A program made the position numbers and the translations under genes. DNA of 11,544 nucleotides from Candidatus Uhrbacteria bacterium RIFCSPHIGHO2_02_FULL_53_13 (GTDB lineage Bacteria > Patescibacteriota > Patescibacteriia > UBA9934 > UBA11717): positions 56,938 to 68,481 of the forward strand of contig MGDX01000018.1 of assembly GCA_001791035.1 (NCBI GenBank), in the 5' to 3' direction. The notes below the pieces were generated by a model, which did not search any database, was not told the DNA's origin, and worked only from the letters and a program-made list of their open reading frames with translations. Positions 6,025-11,183 of the stretch are shown in pieces. Position 1 is the first letter of the stretch; the number at the start of each line of letters is the position of its first letter.

Positions 6025-7479
6025 ATGAGACCGCTCATTCAGATTCAAGTGACTCTTGTTTTGTTGGTTGGTTTGATGGCATTGCCCGCGTTCGCACAAG
6101 ACGCGCGGCAGATCGTGTACACCGGCGGAACCGAGGAACAGGCTCGTGCGGCCGCCCTCAAGCTTGATTTAGGCGAGGCAACATTCGCTCCAATGAGTTC
6201 GTTTACGTTCCCGGGAACGAACGGGCTCTGGCAGGTGGGCACAGAGGATGCCTGGGACTGCACGACCATGGCGAGCGACACGGACATCGCGACGCAGATT
6301 GAGCAGGCAACGGACCTGTTTTTTGCCGCGGAGTACGAGGCCGCACGGCGCCTTGTTGACAGCGCGCTTGAGCACGTGGCGTGCCATCCGGGCGAAGCTC
6401 TGGTCGCCGATGCGCTCTACCTGCGCGGCATGATCGCGTGCATGGCGGAGCAGACGCGTGCCGACGGCTCGCCCATTGGCAGTGACACGCGCGCGGTGGA
6501 TTTCTTCCTGTACGCGCACGCGGCCAACACCCGCATCGCGTGGAACGTCGAGTTCCCTCCCACGTGCCGTGTAGCGAACCACTACGGTACGACGGAAGGA
6601 GAATTCGACGCGAAGGAGAACTTCGAGTTCGCGCATCAAGCCGTGCTCCAGGCTCGCGCCGATTCGGCGCGTTGGCTGCCCATTGCACGGTTTGGCACAG
6701 AGCCAGTGACCGTCAGCGGCATGCGTCAAGATGGGCGTGCGGCTTCACCGAGCGTCCACCATGTGACATGGACGTTCAATGGCAAGGAGCGTTCGCGCAT
6801 GGTGGCCGTGGATGCTAACCGAGCACTCACGCTGGTGACGGAGACGGCCTGGAGCGCGCTCCTTACGAGCGGCCCAGGTGCGGACGTCGCCTCCGAAGCC
6901 GTGCTTAAGGAGAGCATGGCGAACCTCGCCGACACCGTCACGGTCATCGTGATGAACAGCGGCGTCCCGTCGCTCGTGTACTCGGTATACCCGAGTGCGC
7001 AAGTGCGGCCGGTCGTCGTGCACGAGCTCCCGCGCGTGCAAGCGCAAATGCGCGTTGACACCAGCCGTCTGCCCGCAGGCGGAATTGGCGCAAGCGCTCT
7101 GCTGGCGATCGTGGGACCCGGGACGTATTTCGGCCCGTCATTCGTCGGGCGCGCACATTTGGTTGGCGGTCTCCACCTTCACGTGGAAGCCGCGCTCGCG
7201 TTCCTGAAGTTCGAGGAATACGAGTTTATGTTGCCGGTCGCCATGTTCGGCCTGCGTTACCACATTGGATTCAAGGTGGTGCAACCGAACATCGGGGTGG
7301 AAGCCATGGTCACCTTCACCAACCACCCTGACCGCACGCCAGTGCTCGTTGGGGCGCTCGGGTGTGGCGGCATCAGCGTAAAGGCGAACGATCGCGTATC
7401 GCCAATCGTGACACTCTGCGGCGGATATGGCATGTTTGGCCCCGCCTCCCTGCTTCAAGCAGGTGTGCTCTTTCACTAG
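6025..7479 (+). CDS. Secreted protein: TPR-like N-terminal part, beta-rich barrel-like C-terminus
   Basis: 484 residues from ATG 6025. The N-terminus is a clear Sec signal peptide: a basic start, hydrophobic VTLVLLVGLMALP, and cleavage likely after AFA (residue 24). About 86-185 has helical-pair character with pattern LFFAAEYEAARRLVDSAL...ADALYLRGMIACM...WNVEFPP. This resembles, from memory, the TPR-like modules of secreted myxobacterial proteins. Four Cys (about 79, 120, 139, 181) lie in or near this part and could form disulfides. The middle is beta-prone and Val/Thr-rich. The last 125 residues (about 360-484) alternate hydrophobic and polar residues in short strands with Gly turns and aromatic edges, ending LQAGVLFH, as in outer-membrane beta-barrels. 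I cannot name the family. It has its own promoter and terminator. ATG 6012 is out of frame. Confidence 0.82.
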   Translation: MRPLIQIQVTLVLLVGLMALPAFAQDARQIVYTGGTEEQARAAALKLDLGEATFAPMSSFTFPGTNGLWQVGTEDAWDCTTMASDTDIATQIEQATDLFFAAEYEAARRLVDSALEHVACHPGEALVADALYLRGMIACMAEQTRADGSPIGSDTRAVDFFLYAHAANTRIAWNVEFPPTCRVANHYGTTEGEFDAKENFEFAHQAVLQARADSARWLPIARFGTEPVTVSGMRQDGRAASPSVHHVTWTFNGKERSRMVAVDANRALTLVTETAWSALLTSGPGADVASEAVLKESMANLADTVTVIVMNSGVPSLVYSVYPSAQVRPVVVHELPRVQAQMRVDTSRLPAGGIGASALLAIVGPGTYFGPSFVGRAHLVGGLHLHVEAALAFLKFEEYEFMLPVAMFGLRYHIGFKVVQPNIGVEAMVTFTNHPDRTPVLVGALGCGGISVKANDRVSPIVTLCGGYGMFGPASLLQAGVLFH

Positions 7480-7485
7480 CTCCTC

Positions 7486-7517
7486 GCTCGCGCGCTTGCG
7501 CGGGCGAGCACTTTTTT
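7486..7517 (+). terminator. Rho-independent terminator of the secreted protein gene
   Basis: GCTCGCGCG (7486-7494) pairs with CGCGGGCGAGC (7499-7509) around CTTG, with two extra G in the right arm, and is followed by AC and TTTTTT (7512-7517). It starts seven bases after the stop codon. Confidence 0.85.
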
Positions 7518-7533
7518 ATAAGATGCAGGCGGA
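7517..7533 (+). promoter_or_regulatory. Possible -10 box and ribosome-binding site of the HD gene
   Basis: TATAAG (7517-7522) follows the terminator T run and could be a -10 box, although no good -35 is seen. AGGCGGA (7527-7533) lies five bases before ATG 7539 and is the best Shine-Dalgarno-like match in the window, supporting that start. Confidence 0.4.
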
Positions 7534-7538
7534 ACATC

Positions 7539-8756
7539 ATGGACGCTCTGTTCGCACGATCATTCCAACAAGTTGTGACATTGTTTGCGCAAGAACTGCC
7601 GTCAGAGAAAAGGCGCATGGCGTTGTTTACGGCGAGCAGATTGACTCTCGAGATAGACACCCTGCTCAAGAGCGACGTCATGCGTCCCTTGAGCCGCATG
7701 GCACAGCAGGGATTTGCCCCGATCTCGTTTCACCGAGATATGGACCGCACAGCCGTTCCATTTTCAGAGACGCCTCTGGGATACACGCGAGCAACTCACT
7801 GCAAGTACGTTGCCGCGCTGAACACGGTCATTGCGGCACACTTGAATCTCCCTCAACCAGACACCACAGCGTTGGTGTTTGCCGGCCTCTTGCACGACGT
7901 CGGGCATGTTGCGCTCGGCCACAAAATGGAATGGGCGTTTAGAGTCATTGATCCCGCGTTCTCCCACGAGGCGCTCGGGGTGCGCCGTCTTGCGGATAGC
8001 GCAGTCGTGACCGAGATACTCCAGCGCCATGAGATCTCACTCACGACCGTAAAATGCATCATCGATGAGCAGGGATTGCTCGGCGCACTGCAACGCATCG
8101 CCGACACGATCGCGTATTGCTTCGTCGATTTACTCGCGTGCGGATTCTTGGGCCACCGAGATGAAGGTCGGCTACTTCCGATCATCTGGCAGTTCTTGTG
8201 TTCGCTTCGTGGCGTGATGGAAACGGGAGTACTTCTCGTTCGTGAATCCAGTTCGCTGTCGGAAATTCTCACATGGCGCGCACTCCTATACCGCGACAAC
8301 TTCTGCGCGCTGGAGTCTTGGCGCTGTGAGTCGGGTTTGCGGCAACTCTTGGGAGAGCTACAGCAAAGATTGCTGACGACGCACTTCGATCCGAGTGCAT
8401 TTGAAAGTGACGACGCGTGTCTTGAACGGCTCCGTGAAATGGTGGGAAAAGCGCCACGCGGCGAGGTGCGCCGCATGCGTGCCATGCTAGAGCTCCCAGA
8501 ACAGGTGCAGCACAAAATGCTCGGGTGGAGATCGCACGAGTTCACTTCCAAGGAAGCGATGGACGCTTGGCTCGCGTGTCAGAACTCAGACATGGCCATG
8601 CGCTCGTTCTCCTACGTGCGCCAACCCACGCGATCTCTCGTGAAGGAAGTGCGCGTCGCCATCGGAAAAGAATCGCGGACAATCGGCCCGCATCTCAACG
8701 CGCTCCTTCCCATCCAAGGTCCCGCCGCCATTGCGTACGAATGGATAGGCGCGTGA
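7539..8756 (+). CDS. HD-domain phosphohydrolase, dNTP triphosphohydrolase-like
   Basis: 405 residues from ATG 7539. The frame stays open to 7362, but that part only shadows the previous gene and its terminator. The HD metal site is complete: YTRATHCKYV (His87, with Arg84 placed as in RxxH of dGTPases), LLHDVGH (His119-Asp120, His123), GHKME (His128, Glu131), then RIADTIAYCFVD (Asp189). The RTH...HDxGH...ADxIAY...D order is that of dGTPase/SAMHD1-like HD hydrolases, which cut dNTPs to deoxynucleoside plus triphosphate. The C-terminal half (about 200-405) is helical and not recognised. Substrate cannot be read from sequence, so a 5'-nucleotidase or another HD hydrolase remains possible. It stands alone between two terminator-like hairpins. 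A role in nucleotide-pool control is likely; a role in phage defence is only a possibility. Confidence 0.83.
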   Translation: MDALFARSFQQVVTLFAQELPSEKRRMALFTASRLTLEIDTLLKSDVMRPLSRMAQQGFAPISFHRDMDRTAVPFSETPLGYTRATHCKYVAALNTVIAAHLNLPQPDTTALVFAGLLHDVGHVALGHKMEWAFRVIDPAFSHEALGVRRLADSAVVTEILQRHEISLTTVKCIIDEQGLLGALQRIADTIAYCFVDLLACGFLGHRDEGRLLPIIWQFLCSLRGVMETGVLLVRESSSLSEILTWRALLYRDNFCALESWRCESGLRQLLGELQQRLLTTHFDPSAFESDDACLERLREMVGKAPRGEVRRMRAMLELPEQVQHKMLGWRSHEFTSKEAMDAWLACQNSDMAMRSFSYVRQPTRSLVKEVRVAIGKESRTIGPHLNALLPIQGPAAIAYEWIGA

Positions 8757-8772
8757 CCATTCCCTCTTGTCT

Positions 8773-8794
8773 CACGTCCTCTTCGGGGGGCGTG
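8773..8794 (+). terminator. Terminator-like hairpin with UUCG tetraloop after the HD gene
   Basis: CACGTCCTC (8773-8781) pairs with GGGGGCGTG (8786-8794), two of nine pairs being G-U, closed by the very stable C(UUCG)G tetraloop. ATTTGTATT follows, so the T run is interrupted. Confidence 0.65.
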
Positions 8795-8801
8795 ATTTGT
8801 A

Positions 8802-8830
8802 TTGACAGAGCCGCTCGTGTTGCGTACACT
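8802..8830 (+). promoter_or_regulatory. Promoter of tRNA-Glu
   Basis: Exact TTGACA (8802-8807), a 17-base spacer and TACACT (8825-8830). Transcription should begin near 8837, leaving a 5' leader of about 66 bases before the mature tRNA. Confidence 0.75.
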
Positions 8831-8866
8831 CGCTCCGCACCGTGAGTGGAGGACTCCCCTCCAAGT

Positions 8867-8896
8867 TTGTCATTGCGAACGAAGTGAAGCAATCTC
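8867..8896 (+). repeat. Copy of a dispersed repeat (ATTGCGAACGAAGTGAAGCAAT core) in the tRNA leader
   Basis: The stretch contains ATTGC (8872-8876) and GCAAT (8889-8893) as inverted ends around GAACGAAGTGAA. From memory, near-identical sequences (GCGAGCGAAGCGAAGC type) recur many times in unrelated bacterial genomes and are often mistranslated as VIANEVKQS or similar. Only one half of the usual larger palindrome is seen here. It lies between the tRNA promoter and the mature 5' end. Confidence 0.6.
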
Positions 8897-8902
8897 AATT
8901 GC

Positions 8903-8977
8903 GGCCCCATCGTTTAATGGTTAGGACACCGGGTTTTCATCCCGGCAATGGGAGTTCGATTCTCCCTGGGGTCACCA
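8903..8977 (+). tRNA. tRNA-Glu (anticodon UUC)
   Basis: A full cloverleaf of 75 bases with an encoded CCA. The acceptor stem GGCCCCA pairs with TGGGGTC (one G-U). The anticodon stem CCGGG/CCCGG encloses TTTTCAT, giving anticodon TTC (UUC, Glu). The T arm is GGGAG-TTCGATT-CTCCC. The discriminator is A (8974), followed by CCA at 8975-8977. It has its own promoter and terminator. Confidence 0.96.
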
Positions 8978-9013
8978 ACCAAAAATCCGAGCTTGCCTCG
9001 GGTTTTTGGTTGG
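8975..9013 (+). terminator. Terminator hairpin that takes in the tRNA CCA end
   Basis: The left arm (8975-8991, starting CCAACCAAAAATCC) and the right arm (8997-9013, CTCGGGTTTTTGGTTGG) form 17 pairs with one G-U around CTTGC. The T run is inside the right arm, so the GC-rich core TCCGAG/CTCGGG followed by TTTTT acts as the terminator. The lower stem would include the CCA of the tRNA. Confidence 0.85.
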
Positions 9014-9023
9014 TGGCCTCGGC

Positions 9024-9202
9024 TTACTCCCTCTTTTTCCCGGCTTCATTCCTCGCTCTCTCAATCATAAAGCGCGCGCCTTCGTTCATGTGCTCGTTCT
9101 CGAGTCGAATGTCCGAATGACGCTTTTGAAACACGCGGTAAATTTCATCGGCAAACGCTTGTCCGACTCGTAGCATGTTCTTGTCAACGAATCTATTTCC
9201 TA
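9024..9202 (-). pseudogene. Remnant of a STAS-like DUF4325 protein
   Basis: The minus frame ending at the TAA 9026-9024 encodes a C-terminal piece reading VGQAFADEIYRVFQKRHSDI and later GARFMIERA. This strongly recalls, from memory, the end of STAS-like DUF4325 domains (VGQAFADEIFRVF...HPxI...V..MIxRA). The frame remains open to 9401, but the part upstream of about 9200 has no domain-like character and would overlap the start of the next gene. It is therefore best read as a fragment that has lost its N-terminal half. A short intact gene beginning at ATG 9176 cannot be excluded. DUF4325 proteins are often linked to regulatory or ATP-binding partners; none is present here. Confidence 0.5.
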
Positions 9203-9220
9203 TTGTCAAGCCATTGTCAA
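9181..9220. repeat. Three TTGTCAA heptamers spaced 22 and 11 bp
   Basis: TTGTCAA occurs at 9181-9187, 9203-9209 and 9214-9220. Start-to-start distances are 22 and 11, close to whole helical turns. Each heptamer is an imperfect palindrome of form TTG-N-CAA; on the minus strand each reads TTGACAA and so also resembles a -35 box. Confidence 0.55.
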
Positions 9221-9315
9221 CTTGAGGCGAGGATCGGCCCCCGTTCCGATTGATGCGCGATACTTGTGCTATCATGGGACAATATATGTGCATGCAAATG
9301 TCAAAAGTAAAGACC

Positions 9316-9342
9316 TGGCCCCGCAATACATGGCCCCGCAAT
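9316..9342. repeat. 12-bp direct repeat TGGCCCCGCAAT, period 15
   Basis: TGGCCCCGCAAT at 9316-9327 is repeated exactly at 9331-9342. Just before it lies CAAAAGTAAAGACC (9302-9315). From memory, sequences like CAAAAGTnAAGACCTGxCCC occur at the ends of REP-associated (IS200-like) transposase units, so this may be a leftover of such an element. No transposase is present. Confidence 0.55.
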
Positions 9343-9378
9343 GTGTGTACCGTCCAAGATGATTGGATGTAAAACCTT

Positions 9379-9825
9379 ATGAACACAATCAAAGTTTTCA
9401 TCGAAAACGAGGCGGGATCAAATCAAAAAAATATTTTTAACGAGAAGACACAAGAATTTATCAAAACAGTCACAGTTTCTAGGTCTTATCCATATCCGTA
9501 TGGCTTTATTCTTGGCACTACGAGCGGTGATGGTGATAATCTCGATTGCTTCATTATCACAAAGCGTCTGCTCAAGTCCGGCCAAATCGTAGAGGTCGAA
9601 CCAATCGGACTCATGGAGCAAGTAGACAACGGGGAAGAAGATAACAACGTCCTCGCTACTTTTCCAGGAGATTCGATAACCATAACCCACGATATCGAAC
9701 AAGTGCTCACGAAGTTTGTCAACCACGTTTTTGATCATCTTCCTGAGAAAGTAGTCAGTGTTGGACGATTCCTGGATCGGATTGCCGCAGAAGCAGCAAT
9801 TGAACAATCAATAGATTCCGAATAA
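9379..9825 (+). CDS. ppa: Divergent soluble inorganic pyrophosphatase-like protein
   Basis: 148 residues, shorter than the usual ~170-175 of family I pyrophosphatases (PPi + H2O to 2 Pi, Mg-dependent). Recognised by YPYPYGFI (37-44), DGDNLD (51-56, matching the DGDPxD metal site) and IGLMEQVDNGEED (76-88), with Asp83 and Asp88 at the two further metal positions and Lys17 matching the early conserved Lys. By hand alignment to the E. coli enzyme other catalytic positions differ: Arg43 is Lys29, Glu31 is Ile19, Lys104 is Asn90, and the Tyr141-Lys142 pair is Leu-Pro. Metal binding may be kept while phosphate binding is altered. No Shine-Dalgarno precedes ATG 9379. It is followed after four bases by a Nudix gene. 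GC is clearly lower (roughly 40-50% in lines counted by hand) than in flanking genes near 60%, suggesting transfer. Confidence 0.82.
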   Translation: MNTIKVFIENEAGSNQKNIFNEKTQEFIKTVTVSRSYPYPYGFILGTTSGDGDNLDCFIITKRLLKSGQIVEVEPIGLMEQVDNGEEDNNVLATFPGDSITITHDIEQVLTKFVNHVFDHLPEKVVSVGRFLDRIAAEAAIEQSIDSE

Positions 9826-9829
9826 TGAT

Positions 9830-10258
9830 ATGGCGGATATCAACAAAAGTGCCCTCCTAATTTTGAACGATGACCACACAAAGTTCTTAGTCACACGAAA
9901 AAACGATATCACCGTGACGCAATGGCTTTTGCCAGGCGGAAGAATCGAAGAAGGCGAAAGTGCTGAACAAGCGTTAATTCGTGAGATTGATGAAGAGCTT
10001 GGATGTACCGTTTACGAGCACACGTTGGAGTTTGTAGGCGAGTACGAGGCGCAAGCAGCTGGACGACCTGGACAGTACGTGAATATCAAACTATTTACCG
10101 GCAAATTCGAAGGTGTCCCGGAACCCAAATCTGAAATCAAAGAGCTTGGTTGGCTTTCACGTAAGGACGAGCAGAATGAGGAGGCAAGTGAGATCATCCG
10201 AGTAAAGCTGATTCCAGATCTCATTGCCAGAGGGATACTTCACTCATTCATTCTATAG
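9830..10258 (+). CDS. Nudix hydrolase (MutT-like)
   Basis: 142 residues with a perfect Nudix box Gx5Ex7REUxEExGU: Gly37, Glu43, then Arg51-Glu52-Ile53-Asp54-Glu55-Glu56-Leu57-Gly58. The fold order is normal: beta strand (SALLILND), QWLLPGGRIEEGES, the catalytic helix, then strands with FVGEYEA and a C-terminal helix. Nudix enzymes hydrolyse nucleoside diphosphates linked to another moiety; substrate cannot be read here (oxidised or canonical (d)NTPs, NDP-sugars and others are possible). It starts four bases after the pyrophosphatase-like gene and shares its lower GC, so the two form one unit. If the substrate is an NTP, the product PPi would feed the neighbour. Its last 11 bases overlap the convergent methyltransferase gene. 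Confidence 0.92.
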   Translation: MADINKSALLILNDDHTKFLVTRKNDITVTQWLLPGGRIEEGESAEQALIREIDEELGCTVYEHTLEFVGEYEAQAAGRPGQYVNIKLFTGKFEGVPEPKSEIKELGWLSRKDEQNEEASEIIRVKLIPDLIARGILHSFIL

Positions 10259-11162
10259 CCAGCTTCTTCAAGCGCGCCACAAACAGTCCCTCATGACGAG
10301 ACGTGGGAAGAATGTATATCCCCGATGGGCGTGCGGCATGCTGTGCTTGAAGAGGCACCGTCAGCGGTTCCGCCTTCAAAAACGCGAACTCCGACAACAC
10401 CCACGCCATCATAAACTCGTTCTCTTCAGGAGCTAAGGTACACGTGGAATACACCAAATGACCTCCCGGTTTTAGAGCTCTCACCGCTGAACGCAAAAGT
10501 CGTCGTTGCGTCTTGGCATGCGCAATGATGTTTTTTTGTGACCAAAACGCCATGGATCGTTTGTCGGACAAATCCATGCGACCCTCCGCCGAGCACGGAA
10601 CATCGGCCAGCACCACATCAAACACCCCATCCCACTCATGCATGGGAAGCGACGCGTCCGCGCGAACCACCGAAACCATACTCGCCCCTTGCACGCGTAG
10701 AGTGTTCTGCAGTTTTTGTAAACGCACTTCATCCTTCTCCACTGCCACCAAACACCCCGTATTTTGCATCATAGCGGCCATTTGCGACGTCTTGCTCCCG
10801 GGAGCCGCACAGAGATCCAGTACCGCCTGCCCCGAACGTACATCGGCAACAAGCGGCGGTATCATGCTCGCCACTCCTTGCAAGTACACCCATCCGTCCG
10901 TACACAATGTATGCGCCAATAACTCCTTCTCGGATCGGTTTTTGACCGCGAACGCGTGGGGCACCCCCATAACTCTCTCCAGTTGAATCCCGCCGCGTCG
11001 CGCAACATCCATGACGTCTCGGTCTGTGGTTTTGAGCGTATTCACACGCAACGTCATCGGTCGCTTGACCTTGAATGCTTTCAGAATACCATTGGCTTCC
11101 AAACCGAACTGCGCACGCAATCGATTCACCAACGCGTCAGGAAGTTGTGTTGGCATTTTCAT
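10248..11162 (-). CDS. RNA m5C methyltransferase, RsmB/NOP (NOL1/NOP2/Sun) family
   Basis: SAM-dependent enzyme forming 5-methylcytosine in rRNA or tRNA, 304 residues from ATG 11162 (a GTG at 11168 would add two). Motifs: MTLRVNTLKT near the N-terminus (family signature RxNTLK), SAM loop LDLCAAPGSKTSQMA (about 115-129), DVPCSAEGRM (187-196) with the Pro-Cys motif, and YSTCTLAPEENE (238-249) with the catalytic Thr-Cys. Both family cysteines (190 and 241) are present. It lacks the NusB-like N-terminal domain of E. coli RsmB and the PUA-like tail of RsmF, so it is a minimal version whose exact target (C967, C1407 or another site) I cannot assign. It lies 21 bases after the preceding minus-strand gene and probably shares its transcript. 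Its end overlaps the convergent Nudix gene by 11 bp. Confidence 0.94.
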   Translation of the reverse strand: MKMPTQLPDALVNRLRAQFGLEANGILKAFKVKRPMTLRVNTLKTTDRDVMDVARRGGIQLERVMGVPHAFAVKNRSEKELLAHTLCTDGWVYLQGVASMIPPLVADVRSGQAVLDLCAAPGSKTSQMAAMMQNTGCLVAVEKDEVRLQKLQNTLRVQGASMVSVVRADASLPMHEWDGVFDVVLADVPCSAEGRMDLSDKRSMAFWSQKNIIAHAKTQRRLLRSAVRALKPGGHLVYSTCTLAPEENEFMMAWVLSEFAFLKAEPLTVPLQAQHAARPSGIYILPTSRHEGLFVARLKKLAIE

Positions 11163-11183
11163 GATCACGACGGAAACGGGCCC

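Larger units (their letters stand above)
9014..9378. other. Scar-like stretch without an intact gene
   Basis: No convincing complete gene lies here. It holds a probable gene remnant on the minus strand (9024-9202), three phased TTGTCAA heptamers (9181-9220) and a 12-bp tandem repeat (9316-9342). No clear promoter for the gene at 9379 is visible; TATCAT (9270-9275) and TATATG (9283-9288) lack a well-spaced -35. Composition shifts from GC-rich to AT-richer across this stretch. Confidence 0.6.

Noticed and set aside
7362..7538. N-terminal extension of the HD protein
   Set aside because: It would overlap the end of the secreted-protein gene and translate through its terminator; AGGCGGA supports ATG 7539.
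8842..9120. 92-codon open frame across the tRNA
   Set aside because: It spans the repeat, the whole tRNA-Glu and its terminator, so it is a chance frame. The VIANEVKQS-like string is the known mistranslation of that repeat.
9203..9401. Intact start for the minus-strand STAS-like gene upstream of 9203
   Set aside because: The upstream translation shows no domain-like pattern, crosses the heptamers and tandem repeat, and overlaps the start of the next gene.
8902..10258. Integrative element using tRNA-Glu as attachment site
   Set aside because: No second copy of the tRNA 3' end was found by eye downstream and no integrase is present; the matching GGTTGG belongs to the terminator.
10513..10986. 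157-codon open frame opposite the RNA methyltransferase
   Set aside because: It is antisense to conserved catalytic motifs and has a Ser/Thr/Cys-rich low-information translation.
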